A DNA stretch of 64,000 nt. Origin: Batillaria attramentaria (Eukaryota; Mollusca; Gastropoda; Batillariidae). Positions 1 to 12,154 of the stretch are shown here, in pieces (within the stretch, counting starts at the first letter, position 1; each line of letters starts with the position of its first letter). The notes below the pieces were generated by a model. That model searched no databases, was not told the DNA's origin, and saw nothing but the letters and a program-made list of their open reading frames with translations. The translations under genes and the position numbers were made by a program. Where the stretch lies: the NCBI GenBank assembly GCA_018292915.2, contig JACVVK020000054.1, positions 156,001 through 220,000 on the forward strand, read 5' to 3'.

Positions 1-388
1 AACGTGCGTCCCCTGTGACACGCTGTTCTCAAATTTATGCGTCAATTAAGAGTTTTGTGCGTACAAATACGCACACCTGTGTGTATTCGGGAACACTGTC
101 CAGTGAAGGCTAGGATCGAGTACAAGGCTGCCACTTTGTGCAACCGCACTCTGCAGTCAAACACACCTTCCTACCTTGCCGCTGAGCCAGGCTCCTCGGC
201 CAGGAAGCAGGTCACCTATGTGTCCCCCGTTTTAACCTTAGAAGTTGTTTTAGGAAGCGTTCCTTTTCCTACACTGGTCCTGTTACGTGGAATACTCTGG
301 GAAAACCTCTTACATGTAGATATTGTCTTACACTGGCTGTCATCTTTTAAATCTTTTAAATAAGTGTAAACTTAAAACCCACTTGTTT
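1..388. other. intergenic, no gene seen
   Basis: No splice-consistent or conserved coding sequence is recognisable. The only open frames are short and resemble no family I know. The stretch ends at the target-site duplication of the first SINE. Confidence 0.5.
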
Positions 389-403
389 GCGAAGTCCCTA
401 GAG

Positions 404-556
404 GGTGGGTGGGTGGGTGTTTTGGGGTTTAACGTCCTTTTCCACCACATACGGGTGATAAAAGCCAGCACAAATATTTGGCTCCAGCCGGGATACGAAC
501 TCACGACCCGAGCATTAGAAGTCCAACGCTCTACCATTCGGCCACCCCGGCTTCCC
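404..556 (-). mobile_element. tRNA-derived SINE (family A), full copy with 15-bp TSD
   Basis: On the minus strand the element reads as a tRNA-like head (GCCGGGGTGGCCGAATGG, then a B-box-like segment ending in a GGCTGGAGCC-like motif), followed by a short body ending in GTTAAACCCCAAAACACCC. The same body occurs at 3845, 4381, 7299, 7475 and 15090. It is flanked by identical 15-bp direct repeats GCGAAGTCCCTAGAG at 389-403 and 557-571, the hallmark of LINE-mediated insertion. It is non-coding. Confidence 0.85.
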
Positions 557-1233
557 GCGAAGTCCCTAGAGTGATCTGGAATTTTTAGATGGTTGATTAC
601 TGTCTAAATGCTGTCTAGTGTCTGAATCTTTCTTAATTTCATTTGTGTGTCGTTTTACTCTTTTAATTTCACTTATTATTTTACCTCATTCATGTCGTGT
701 TTTCTAGGGTGGTTTTTTTTCACTCACCGGCGTCTCACGTCTTGGTCTCATTAAAAAAAAATCATTTGTGTCGGTCTTCTTTTAATATTCTTTTAACTCA
801 TAAGGTTTTACCTGTACGTTCTTTAGACTGGGGTTTTGTAGAATATTATGTTCTTTGTAACGTGCCTAAAAAGCCTGCTACCATGTTTATGCTCACAGAT
901 CGTTCTGAGCCGTTTTCGTGGTATTTATCATCAAACCACTTTGACACCTGCACGGTGACAGCATCCGAGTCTGTAATGCTGGCACTGAGCCAACAGAAAT
1001 GTCAGTACTCGATCACGCGGCAACCACCCGTGGCGCTCCAGTAGTTTAACAACAGTCGTAGCATTTGAATGTTCGACCGCTCGCGCAAAGTGTAAACTTG
1101 TATCGCATTAAAAGCTGTACTTATCATCAGGATAGAGTATTTCGAGCGTACAAGCGCACTCACGAGCGAAACTGTTCCATAACAATTTTGTCTTCAACGA
1201 AGAGTAGCAGGCTTGGAATTATTCGCTTTACAA

Positions 1234-1267
<34 letters not shown>
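1234..1267. repeat. (ATT)n microsatellite
   Basis: About 11 perfect ATT/TTA units. The same trinucleotide forms the tail of the family B SINEs further on, so this may be the leftover tail of a lost SINE; that link is inference. Confidence 0.9.
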
Positions 1268-1268
<1 letters not shown>

Positions 1269-3714
1269 TTCATTTCTTCACCTGGGAAGATAGCTAGCGG
1301 TGATGATATGGTAAAGTGCTGTGTAAACTAGGCTATTTACGACCAGCAAGGCAGCCGTAACGGTTAAGTCGTGTACTTCTCTGCCTACACTGAACAGGTA
1401 AGAATAATGAATGGGCGGGACCCCAGAAGCTGATGAAAGGCAGAAGCCCAGGCAGATTCCAACGTCCAACGTAAGCACTGATGCCTGTCTACACGTACAC
1501 CTCTTCGCCACGCCACTGCACCGTCCGCAGGGGAACTGACGCACGAATTTGACCAGTAATTTGTAAAATACGCTTGGTGATCAGTATGTCAAATTCAAGT
1601 ATGCACAGATAGCTGTGTTACGTACGGCATGGGGGGAAAAAAAGAGAAAACCGCGACTTCAGTGTTTGTTGAAACCTCTCCACTTGCATTATACAAGCGC
1701 GGCAACCAACGCCGGCCGGCTAACCTGCGCCCCGGCGTGGCGGTAACAGGGTGAAGAGAACAGGGTGAAGCAGCGCCACGTTTGCCAAATGGTTAATCCC
1801 GAATTAACACCTTACGAACGTTTCTTGTCAGTTATGAAAACACTAACGATCTTGTTTTCCTCCATTGATTCTGAGACCATGCGGCTTTGTCATCATTATC
1901 ATCATTTATGCTGAGAAGTAGTATCATCCTCTGGAATAAGGGGCCGCGCGCCGTGGCCGGATTTGAAAGGCACAGATGACGATAGAGGAGCTGTAGCTGT
2001 ACCTGATATTTAGTTTGTTAATAACACGCCGCAACTGACCCTCACGATGCCACAAAACGGGAAGGAAACGAAGCGAAAATAAAAGTCACTAAGATACTAG
2101 TATTGACCTTACGCTGTGAAGGTCCACTTTTGCTAACGGTGCAGAATCACTTTGACTGACCAGCACTGGGTGTTCCAAGAGGGGAAAGGGGGGGGGGGGG
2201 AAGACGAACCATGGCCCTGCTTTATGTAAAAGTGGCACATTGCATAGTCAGGATCAGGCGAAAATTCATACCCGTAAATCTGGGGCAGCATAGTGGAGAG
2301 AGCATTTCAGGACAGCTCGGATAACTGTTTGCACAATCCTGGGTTGTGGTGGCACAGAAGCTTCGCCGTATCAGCCTGGGAGAGCACCGCGTCGCTCTGT
2401 GTAAAAGTACTTACAGATTGACACAAAAAAAAAACAAAAAAAACGAGTGCGCAATGGTCAAGTGGTGACACATATTTCTGGTTATTGAAATTGTGATTTT
2501 TAACAATAAATTTTAGCCGAAGTTCGTCTCATCAAAATAACGATAGAATAATATGAATGCATTTTTTTTTAAAGACCACAGAATTTCCCGCTGGATGGAT
2601 ATTGAGTTGTGTGTCGGCAGGTGTGTCTGTACTAGCTGTCAGCATGTCTGCGCTGAAAATCATCTACCTTGGTTTTAGTTGTCAGCACGTTACACATCCT
2701 GTCACTGTTGAAGTAGTACAGATACAGGTGCCCTCAAACTGATCAGCCGCATTCTTAGTTGGAAAAAAAAATGTTTCAAGGTATGAGGTTACTGAACAGA
2801 CAAAATCACCATGTTCAAACAGTTGTGCTCTACATTTGAATTGCCTCTTAATCTCTTGCCTCCTTCCCCCGCCCCATCCAACCCCGCTCCCCCCCTCCCC
2901 TCCCCCTCCCCTCCTGAACTTTATCCCCAGGCCTTGTTCCGTCTGCGGTTTTACTACCATGCAAGGCACTTTTTTTTCTAATACAAATAACTTACCGCCG
3001 CGCTGTGCACGAACTGATCACGTGGTGGACATGTGAGGCATGTCACAGTGACTGTGGCTCATACGATCCGGCATGATGGGAGCGTTGTTGAGAAAGAAAC
3101 TCAACACAGTGACGCGGTCAGTATGATACAAATGACCTTCAACATGATTGTTCCTGCATGTTTGCATACTTAACAATGCTGAGATTTCACAACCGATCCT
3201 CGAATTCTTCTTAGTTAAGTGTTTATTTTTTCCTTTTTTTTTTCTTTTTTTTTTTGAAAGAAATATAATAGTTATAGTGACGAAGATTCAAGCAGACCGG
3301 ATGGCCTATGGCTGAGAGTGCGTGGTGGAGAAACGTTCGGTTCTGTCAAAAACAGATCGATCTTGATCCTACGCCATTATGTTGCCTTGGTAACACTTAC
3401 GCAGTTTGTTCCAGGAACGACACATTTCAACGGCTTCGGTGCAGGAAAACAAATGTTTGACTGATTGGACTGCTGGTTTTTGTGAGTCTTCAACACCACA
3501 AACCAGCTGCCATAACCTTGCTCTCAATTTCCAAAAGATAAACGATATAGAAAAGAAAAAGCTCAAGTATTAAAGCAGACCTTCATATTCATGCTGACCA
3601 ACTTAAAAAAAAAAAAATTAAGTGAAAGACAGGTCCGCATGATACTGACTACGTCGGCCTTGACACATATTTTGATCAATTATTTTTAGTGACTGATGAT
3701 TATTAATAGTCAAA

Positions 3715-3751
3715 ATGGTATGGTATGGTATGGTATGGTATGGTATGGTAG
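3715..3751. repeat. (TATGG)n pentanucleotide microsatellite
   Basis: Seven tandem copies of TATGG/GGTAT, visible directly. Confidence 0.92.
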
Positions 3752-3844
3752 ATTTCTCCTCGGCGCACATATCCATCTTTTTAAAATGCTTATGGCGCCG
3801 CAGGGCTGAAGGACGAACAGTGAAAGCCCACTGCCGCTAAGCGC

Positions 3845-4012
3845 GGAGCCGGGGTGGTCGAATGGCCGAGCGTTGGACTTCTAATGCTCGGGTCGTGAGT
3901 TCGATCCCGGCTGGGGCCAAATATTTGTGCTGGCTTTTTCATCGTTGCCCCGTCATTGATATCACCCTATGTGGTGGAAAAGGACGTTAAACCCCCAAAA
4001 CCCCAACCACCC
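3845..4012 (+). mobile_element. tRNA-derived SINE (family A), full copy with 12-bp TSD
   Basis: The tRNA-like head carries an A-box-like TGGTCGAATGGCCGAGCG and a B-box-like GTGAGTTCGATCCC, then the body ATATTTGTGCTGGCTTTTTC and an A/C-rich 3' end. Flanking direct repeats GCCGCTAAGCGC lie at 3833-3844 and 4013-4024. This copy is close to what I use as the family reference. Confidence 0.87.
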
Positions 4013-4380
4013 GCCGCTAAGCGCTATATTATGTGCAAACCTTCACCCTGCTATCCATTCTGGTGCGTGCGACAGTATTTCTGTTTTTCAACACCACCGG
4101 CCTACTCTTCATCGAAAGATGGGCGTGGGATTTTTAGCGCGCACACTTGATATTTGTGCGTGCGTGTGTACACGAGGGCGGGACAGGCACCGTAAACAAG
4201 CCTGCACGTGATTTTGACTCGATTTGGAAAGGAAAAATCCATCCAAATTCCTGTCCACCAAGGATTCGAACCGGGCGGCTCAGAATGCAACTCAAAGCTT
4301 TGAAGGTCTTTAATTCTGTTCATAACGGATCCGTTCTAATAATGCTCTGCCCTAGAACCCAATCCGGCAATCGGCAGCAA

Positions 4381-4531
4381 GTGGGTGGGTGTTTGGGAGT
4401 TTAACGTCCTTTTCCATTATATGTGGGTGATATCTAGGACGGGCCAACTGAAAAAGCCAGCACAAATATTTGGCCCCAGCCGGGATTCAAACTCACGAAC
4501 CGAGCATTGAAAATCCAACGTTCTACCATTG
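4381..4531 (-). mobile_element. tRNA-derived SINE (family A), partial copy
   Basis: It contains the family A tail GTTTAACGTCCTTTTCC and body in inverse orientation. It stops before the start of the tRNA-like head, right where the family C SINE at 4546-4970 is inserted, so it was probably split or truncated by that insertion. Confidence 0.8.
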
Positions 4532-4545
4532 TCTTTTCAGATGAA

Positions 4546-4970
4546 TTTTTTTTTTCGAAAGCTGGGGCAATTTTTATTATGCATGATGATGGTGATGAGG
4601 ATGATGTTAAGTGGAGGTCCGTGTGGTTTGGGATTGCGGGACAGGCCCGCATTCCACGCTTCCTGTCACAAATATCCCGGCGTTACTGACCAGGCCCGGG
4701 AAATACGGCACCTGCGGTGCCGGCCGTGTATTCATCCGCATCATAAGACCCGCTGTCATACCAAGGGAAGTACCCCCAAAGTCGCACCCGTGAAGTGGGT
4801 GAATCTCGGCTGTGTGGCAACAGCCTCCCCATTGGTCCCATAGCACACCCGGTCTGGGTAGGAGCCGACCCAGGTAGGAAATATCCCGCTTGCCTCGGCT
4901 GGGACTCGAACCCGGGTCTCCCGGTCCGGCCATGGTCCAAAGTGCTAATCACTACACTACGGGGGCCGGC
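4546..4970 (-). mobile_element. tRNA-derived SINE (family C) with 8-bp TSD
   Basis: On the minus strand the element begins with a tRNA-like head containing TAGTGTAGTGATTAGC (A-box-like) and a perfect B box GGGTTCGAGTCCC, followed by about 330 bp of body and an (ATC)n plus T-rich tail. It is flanked by CAGATGAA at 4538-4545 and 4971-4978. It differs in sequence from families A and B. Confidence 0.8.
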
Positions 4971-4978
4971 CAGATGAA

Positions 4979-6849
4979 AATATTAGTATACATGTGGAAG
5001 TACAATCTGGTAAAACTCAAATAAACTTTCCTTTCAGACTGCAGTCCATGATTTGATGTACTAGAGTTGAAGACGGTGACTTTCGGACTCAGTGGCCGGC
5101 AATGATTAACCTGTTGGGATGACAGTGAAAGTCTAGTATTTTGTGCGCAGTAACACTGATGCAACAGCAGCGAGCAGTAGCAGGCCAAGCGGCAGAATTC
5201 ACCAAGACAATCAGTTGTTTAAACAAAATTAAATCTGTCAGCATCTGAGTCGATAGATCCATCGCCACGACATGGTATTTTTACTTCAAGGACTCACTAG
5301 AAACTGACGAAACCGGTGGTTCATCACTGAGAGTTGCCTGTGTTAGGTCAGCAGAACGCTATTGTTACAATTGTCATGTACGAGCATGTCTACTACTACA
5401 ATCGTATTTCAAGTGGTTGAGGACGTTGGGTACAGTACTGACGAGATACTGAATATCACAGAAGCAAGGTCAAGCGTCTTACGCGGACTTGCATTGGCCG
5501 GATGATACTACGTACGCTACGCGGTATTGGCTGGCCGACTTCCACGCAGATAACGAGTGGTGGACTCAACCTTACAACGTCGGTATGATCCTACACTACT
5601 CGGCCGGTGCTCGGGCCGGAGACAGCAGTTAGTACAGCCAGCGTGTGGTGCTGTAAAAGACATGGTGTCGTGACGAGGTCTGGTGCTGCACCCTTTAGCG
5701 GACAGCATCACTACTTCATTGCACAAGCTGTTGTGGCCAGACTGATCCTGACGTACAAACTGTGCCCTGTGACTGTGGATGCTCGTACCACGCGACCAGG
5801 ACGAGAAGACGAGCGTTCCGACCGTGGCACACGATGTTGCCGGTTACCTGACGCTACGTTTCGCTGTGTCAGCTTCAACAGCCCTACAGTCGTGGGACCG
5901 TGACAGCCGGGTCAGTGGTGCACATCCTCCGGCCTCAGGACCAGTGCGCGGGCCGCATCACTGAGCGTGCACGTGGAGATTGTTGAGAGGGTACGTGTTT
6001 CACAGTCAGTCGTAGTGTAGGGCTTCATGAGGGCACGTTTCTCTTTCACCATATGTGACCTAGTTGATATGCAGTGGTCTGATTGGCATTATCAGATGTG
6101 GGGGTCGTCTCAGTTTTTGACATATTGGATAGGACATGTTGATGACACAGCCAGGTCTTAATTCAAGTTATTTGTCTAGGTCGAGATACCCGGTCAAGCA
6201 GTAAAACGTTTAGTAGCAGCACTCCATTTTAGGCAGTCCGTACACTTCTGTTGTTCTCACTTGTCCTGTGAGGTCGGACAGTACGCTATGACTGAGGTGT
6301 CAAGCTTGGATTTCAGGTGTCAGTGCATCTGCAGCTTTGACAATAGCAGGCGCTGACAACGCGTACAAGGTAAAATTTGACACTGATTGCCGTGACCATC
6401 GGGTAGTCACGGTCTGTGATCAGTCATGGACCAGTCACTGGCAAGCAGGCTTTATATGAGAAAAGGCTTGGGTAATATACAGTCTTTTTTATAAGTATCA
6501 ATAATACTAGTACGTAGAAACATTGTCAGTATGTGGCACGTCGGTCAGCATCTCAGTCACAATACCGTTCTGAAGCCAGTGAAAGTTCGTTGTAGCGTTT
6601 GTAAGTTGACTGGCCACGCCTTCCCGAGCTTCACCACTGCTTGGTCTCCTGCAACTCTGTACCATTGCGGCCGTCGCTCCGCTTGGACAGCGAGGGCCGA
6701 TGGTACAGAGCTGAGCCTCCAGTCGGTGCTTTCAGTCGAATTTTATCATCAGAAGTTATCTAGCCAATCACTGACTCAGAAAATGCGGACAAGGCTTTTA
6801 TCTGCCGGTCTCCCAGCCGGTACATATGGACTTCCACTGCCGCGCTGCG
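4979..6849. other. intergenic, no gene seen
   Basis: No recognisable coding sequence or transposon. TCAGT/ACTGA words become frequent from about 5 kb onward (see findings). Confidence 0.45.
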
Positions 6850-7316
6850 TAACAGGCTCTTTGTGATATCACTGAGTTACAAGTGAGCCGGTTCAAGTCA
6901 TGACAAGTGCAAGTAGTTCAGTTACAGTAATTCTTAAAGGGTGGGTGTTTGGGAGTTTAACGTAACAGGCTCTTTGTGATATCACTGAGTTACAAGTGAG
7001 CCGGTTCAAGTCAAGTTATGACAAGTGCAAGTAGTTCAGTTACAGTAATTCTTAAAGGGTGGGTGTTTGGGAGTTTAACGTAACAGGCTCTTTGTGATAT
7101 CACTGAGTTACAAGTGAGCCGGTTCAAGTCAAGTTATGACAAGTGCAAGTAGTTCAGTTACAGTAATTCTTAAAGGGTGGGTGTTTGGGAGTTTAACGTA
7201 ACAGGCTCTTTGTGATATCACTGAGTTACAAGTGAGCCGGTTCAAGTCAAGTTATGACAAGTGCAAGTAGTTCAGTTACAGTAATTCTTAAAGGGTGGGT
7301 GTTTGGGAGTTTAACG
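6850..7316. repeat. 118-bp tandem repeat, 4 copies
   Basis: Four head-to-tail copies start at 6850, 6963, 7081 and 7199 with TAACAGGCTCTTTGTG. The first copy is 113 bp because it lacks an AAGTT present in the others. Each unit ends in GGGTGGGTGTTTGGGAG plus TTTAACG, which is the terminal piece of the family A SINE. The last copy runs straight into the rest of that SINE, so the duplication junction lies inside a SINE. Confidence 0.92.
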
Positions 7317-7692
7317 TCCTTTTCCACCACGTAAGGATGATACCAAAGACTGAACGGGCAACTGACAAGAACTGAAAAGGCCAGCACAAATCAGTACTAG
7401 TTTGGTCCCAGCCGGGATCATAGTTCAAATTCAGTGAGTCACGACCCGACTGAGCCGCCGCTTGGAGTCGGTGAGGGGAGCCGGGGTGGTCGAATGGTAG
7501 AGCGTTGGACTTCTAATGCTCGGGTCGTGAGTTCGATTCCCGCTGGGGCCAAATGTTTGCGCTGGCTTTTTCATCGTTGCCCCGTCTTTGATATCACCCT
7601 ATGTGGTGGAAAAGGACGTTAAACCCCCAAACACCCACACCCACACCCTTGGAGTCGGTGAACGCTCTACCATTCGGCTGTCCCGGCTCTCC
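7299..7692 (-). mobile_element. tRNA-derived SINE (family A), split by a second SINE
   Basis: A diverged minus-strand copy covers 7299-7474 and resumes at 7662-7692 (ACGCTCTACCATTCGGC). It carries several short extra stretches relative to other copies, such as TGAAC, TGACAAGAAC and CAGTACTAG. The interruption is the plus-strand SINE at 7475-7647. Confidence 0.8.
7475..7647 (+). mobile_element. tRNA-derived SINE (family A) nested in another SINE, 14-bp TSD
   Basis: The head GAGCCGGGGTGGTCGAATGG and the tail GACGTTAAACCCCCAAACAC match the family. Direct repeats CTTGGAGTCGGTGA at 7461-7474 and 7648-7661 flank it. It sits inside an older copy of the same family in the opposite orientation, so at least two rounds of activity are recorded. 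Confidence 0.88.
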
Positions 7693-9107
7693 TACGATCT
7701 TAAAGGAGCATAGCATCAATAAATTCACTGGTAAAATGAACAGCTCAGAGCTGTCTTTCGATCAAAACTGACTGAGCTGCTGGTAACTGAGCTGCTGGTA
7801 ACTGAGCAAACTTCAGTTGTCTCCGGCTGTCAGACTACTTGAATCGACTGGGACGCGCGATATGTTCAGTTTCGTTGGTTTAATAAACTTGTCAGCCCTG
7901 GGCATGGCGGTTTGATCAGAAGGTAACTTGAGACGAGTGGCGTCCCATATCACAGGCTATTTTATGTTATCAGTAACAAGTGACGCCGTCATTCCGCATT
8001 CCAAACTTGCCTAGTGAGCTGCTGGCCAGAAACCAGGTCACGCACTCACAGCCCAGCTGATCGTCGACCGCATTAACCCAAGGCCGGTTTCTCTAGGTCA
8101 GGGTCATGTCGCAGACGTTGGACCACAAAACTTGGAGCCGCCATAATCATGATGCTAGTTGTACATAGGTTTATTAAGACTTCATTCTGTGAAGGACCAT
8201 TCAACTCTTATGTTCCTCAATGACACTAGGAACATCCTTTCATATCCGCGATGTCGGCCCGGCGCCTAGCGCTGTACCGTTAGTGTGGTGTTCAGTTGGG
8301 AAACAAAGCCATATTTCAGTGTTTGACACATGAACTAACAAACAATGGGGTAAACGCCATCCAGTTCGCCTGTCAGGACACTGGGGGCGTATTATACATG
8401 TAATCTGATGCAACGTTTGCTTTTTTCTGGTTACTGACTTCGGAAGTGTGCGGAAATTAGTGTGACTGACTGGGGGAAATCCGACACTGAGGTTTCAGTA
8501 AATGGGGCGAGACTGACATGCATGACAAGACATGATGACATGATACATGACGTTACGATGAGCTGACTGGCACATGACCATGACTGAATGCTGGCTACAA
8601 TGATGCACACCGATACTGGTCACACTGATTCATCCTCAGTCACAGTTACAAGCGGCGACTTTTCCGGCATCGGCAACTATTGGATGGCGTTAAGGGTTTT
8701 GAAGGGAAAGTATCGAGGAAACGTTAACTTGACTCAGTAATAATATCGTTCATATCGTGACGTGCCTGGTACACGTAAAGCTGTACATCGTTTATATAGT
8801 TTGCCATTGTCAGTGACAATGTGACCCGACTCAGTGACGGACCACTGAGTTCAGTTGTCAATTACTTCGAGTTTTCGTCTCCGGCACAATGGCGAGTATC
8901 TCAGTGTCAGAGACCGGCTGTTCAAGTGAAAGACGAAGAGAGAAAGTGGTGCATGCATTTTAAGGTAGGTCGGTTTCTCGTCGTTGGGCACTTTCTGACA
9001 ATGTTTCCGTCTTTGACTCTGTGTTGACTGATGTCAGTCCGTCGTGACTGATCCAATATCAGTCGTCGGGCTGGTTTCTTTTGTGGTTCTTGTTTCTGGT
9101 TTATGGT

Positions 9108-9164
9108 GTTTGTTTGTTTGTTTGTTTGTTTGTTTGTTTGTTTGTTTGTTTGTTTGTTTGTTTT
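9108..9164. repeat. (GTTT)n microsatellite
   Basis: About 14 tandem GTTT units, visible directly. Confidence 0.93.
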
Positions 9165-9545
9165 GTAGCAGATGGGATTCTGCGTGTAAGATTTCTGTGC
9201 TCGACTAGTCAGCTAACCACTGAGTGTTCAGTTGCTACGTCTTGTAGTGAATGTACAGGCCTGGCATCAGCATCAGGCCGTACCCGCTTGAATTAAAAGG
9301 GGTTGCGGCACACAACGTAACAGATTACATTTATTAGGAATGGCAAGCCAGATTAAGTGTAGTCGAACTTGGCGGAGAAGACGCTGAACGCTGGCCGACC
9401 TGGCAGGACGCCGACACAAAACCTCAATATGCCAAGAATGCGGTTTATTGTTGATGGGGCACAACCGTGTAGCCTTAGGCTTTGTGGTAATTGTGTTGTA
9501 AAATTAGGAGTTAGCTCCCGTTGTCTACCGAACTGCCCCCCCCCC

Positions 9546-9548
<3 letters not shown>

Positions 9549-9617
<69 letters not shown>
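9549..9617. repeat. compound (TC)n(AC)n microsatellite
   Basis: About 14 TC units at 9551-9578 run into about 19 AC units. The tract creates spurious open frames on both strands. Confidence 0.95.
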
Positions 9618-9619
<2 letters not shown>

Positions 9620-10083
9620 GATGGGTGACGTATCTAAAAATGTTAACTTTACAGACGTGGTGATGTCCCGTACACTGACACTGACACAAAAAGAAGTAAC
9701 TTTTTTCTTTTAAAAAACAAACAAACAAACAAACAAACAAAAACTGAAAACTTCGGAATGCCTTTCATCCTGTTTGCTTCTGTTTAGCGTACAGTGCTAG
9801 AGCCGGTTTGCTGGGTGTTAGCATCCTCCCGGAAGACACGCCTGTTGTCTCGTCGGCCTCCCGACACACAGGTCCGGTATGTGTCCCGCAGGTGAGACTG
9901 CCACCGGACTCATCCTCAACCGAACTGGATCCCCCCCCCCCCTCCCATCCGCCTTTCCACTGTCCTAACATCAGACGACCCAACTCCTGGTAACGTTCCC
10001 CCATTCGGCCAGGCTGACCCGAAGGGTTTTAAGCATTTTGTGCTTTTTTTTTTATTAGTTGTATGCGGCCAGGCAATACTTGG

Positions 10084-10084
10084 C

Positions 10085-10120
<36 letters not shown>

Positions 10121-10132
10121 GCGCGCGCGCGC
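10084..10132. repeat. compound (CT)n(AC)n(GC)n microsatellite
   Basis: CT, AC and GC dinucleotide runs follow one another. The GC run is a potential Z-DNA former. Confidence 0.93.
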
Positions 10133-10473
10133 ACAAATGACAGAGCGGCCCGAATACTAAAAGCAGTCAAATATCTGACGCGGACTGAGTACGAGTTTAT
10201 TCTGCTGTTGGAAATAATCAAGTTAATACTTGAAAGGCGAGCGATAAGACTAGCCGGGGGTTAAACACTGACGATGGGAGTCAGTCGATGGCGGCTCTCA
10301 TCACGCAGAGTGAAAGTAAAACATGTTGTCATGTCAGGTCAGTAGTCATGTCACGCGGGCTTTCTGCCGATTATCACTTATTGATAAAAATTAATTGATT
10401 TCCTCTTACCCGGCGTATTTCAACTTTAAAAAAAGACGAATTTGGGGTGGGGGCGAGGAGGGGAGCCGACCGC

Positions 10474-10474
<1 letters not shown>

Positions 10475-10515
<41 letters not shown>
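10475..10515. repeat. (GT)n microsatellite
   Basis: About 20 GT units, visible directly. Confidence 0.95.
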
Positions 10516-10516
<1 letters not shown>

Positions 10517-12154
10517 AGGGTGGGGGTATTGATATAATAAGCGTGCTAAGTGCATTTCAACGGATGGTTTCTCACCTCGCCTTTGGTCCTGTGTACTTGC
10601 CTGCATGACACCAGTAAAATTAATGCCGACAAAGTCCATTATGTCAAGTTACCGAAAATAACCTGGGTACCACTGATCAACTGTACCCTATCATTACACT
10701 TAGCAGGTTTATTTTGTTTTCCTGTTCAAGTTATGTTATAGTCAGTCTACCATATGTCAGTGATCTATTTCCGTGCCTTTATGTCTGTTGATAGATACAC
10801 GAAGACCGGCCAACCTGAAACAGGATCATGTAAACAATGTGAAATGAAATCCGTCAACAGTGTGGGTGGTCCTTTTTTTAACTCAGTGTGTTAACCTTGG
10901 CGTGATTTCGATTGCTCAATGCCCTCGAGTGTTCAAGTTCCACACGGCGGCTTTAGTTCACCACCACTGCTGCACCAGGTGGCATGTCGCAGCATTGTGC
11001 TTTTTGGTTAAATACAGGACGTGGATGACGCAGTGCAAAACTAAGTGTCCACATCTGACAATAACACATGCCGCCGGAAAATTACTTGCCAGGAACCACC
11101 TGACATACGGGACCACAGTCATGTCAGTCCATGCACCACTGAGGGCTGCAGACCACATGTTTTGTCAGTCCGTGAAGTTTTCGTCTCAAGTTACAGCGCT
11201 GGTCAAATGCAGAGCTGTACTACTGGACGCTCCAGTCCGCAATACAAACGCGTAACACAACAGACAATACTCCAATACTATCTTTAGTGTTTGTTTTGTT
11301 TGTTGTTGTTTTTTTCATTACGGATCTTTCGCTTGTTGGTCTTGTGATATAGTTTTTGTCACTGAGTCATCACTTGAAGTTGCCGACTGACGTGTGTATG
11401 TGTACCAAACAACAGTAATCGTTCTAACCCGGCTTTCACGGGCTGTGACACTGCAGTTTCTAGATGAAGTAAATGTGACTGGGGGTGTAGTTTGCTTACG
11501 TTTTCATGTCGCACAGTGATCTGTGTATACTATATTCTGTGTAGTGTGTACCCGGCATTTCTCAAATCACCGTGTAGATAATTTCTGTCACCGTATCTCC
11601 GGTTTGTCTTTGGTATTTGACGAGGCAAAACCACGTGAACGTTTCCTGGTTGTTATAATTAGATTCTTCTTTTGAACATCGTGACTGATCAGGAAGTAGC
11701 GCAGATTGGGCAGAAATGGCGTTACACGGGTTTTTTCACACAAACACGGAAGATGAAAGACACATAAATTTACTAGCCACTAGTTCTAGTACTAGTCGCC
11801 CACTGCGGTGATTTTCTGTTGTGCGCACGTAAGTATTATATATATGCTGGAACCTGCGTGACACTCTGGACATGTTAGCAGCATTACGAAGTGCAAAGTG
11901 CATGTCGATGGAAACTAAATTAATTTTGTGCGCCGGGCTGATTGAGTCACAGACATCAGTCGTGACGTGATCCTGTTCGAAGTTGCGTGATAAATACAAA
12001 TACTAATTACGACAAGCGCTGGACAGCAGCTGTGCAGTTGTTATCACGACCATCCTTGTCAGCTCAGTGGAGTTTCAGTAAGCAGATTTTGTCACTTCAC
12101 CATTAATGAATTACTTGATAAGATGATATAGTGTCACCAAGCTAGGCTACTGAC

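Larger units (their letters stand above)
572..3844. other. intergenic stretch with simple repeats only
   Basis: I see no gene. Contents: an (ATT)n tract at 1234-1267, a G run near 2189, a pyrimidine-rich tract at about 2860-2925 and a (TATGG)n repeat at 3715-3751. Short open frames lack recognisable domains or exon signals. Confidence 0.5.
7693..12154. other. intergenic stretch with microsatellites
   Basis: I see no supportable gene. Contents: a (GTTT)n tract, two CT/CA compound microsatellites and a GT tract, listed separately. Open frames of up to 131 codons (10860-11255) have no recognisable domain and a composition typical of chance frames. TCAGT/ACTGA words are abundant. Confidence 0.45.

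Noticed and set aside
4885..4970. A tRNA gene on the minus strand (also similar segments at 33400-33486 and 48324-48400)
   Set aside because: A and B boxes are present, but the segments do not fold as complete tRNAs and each is the head of a SINE with a longer body and target duplications.
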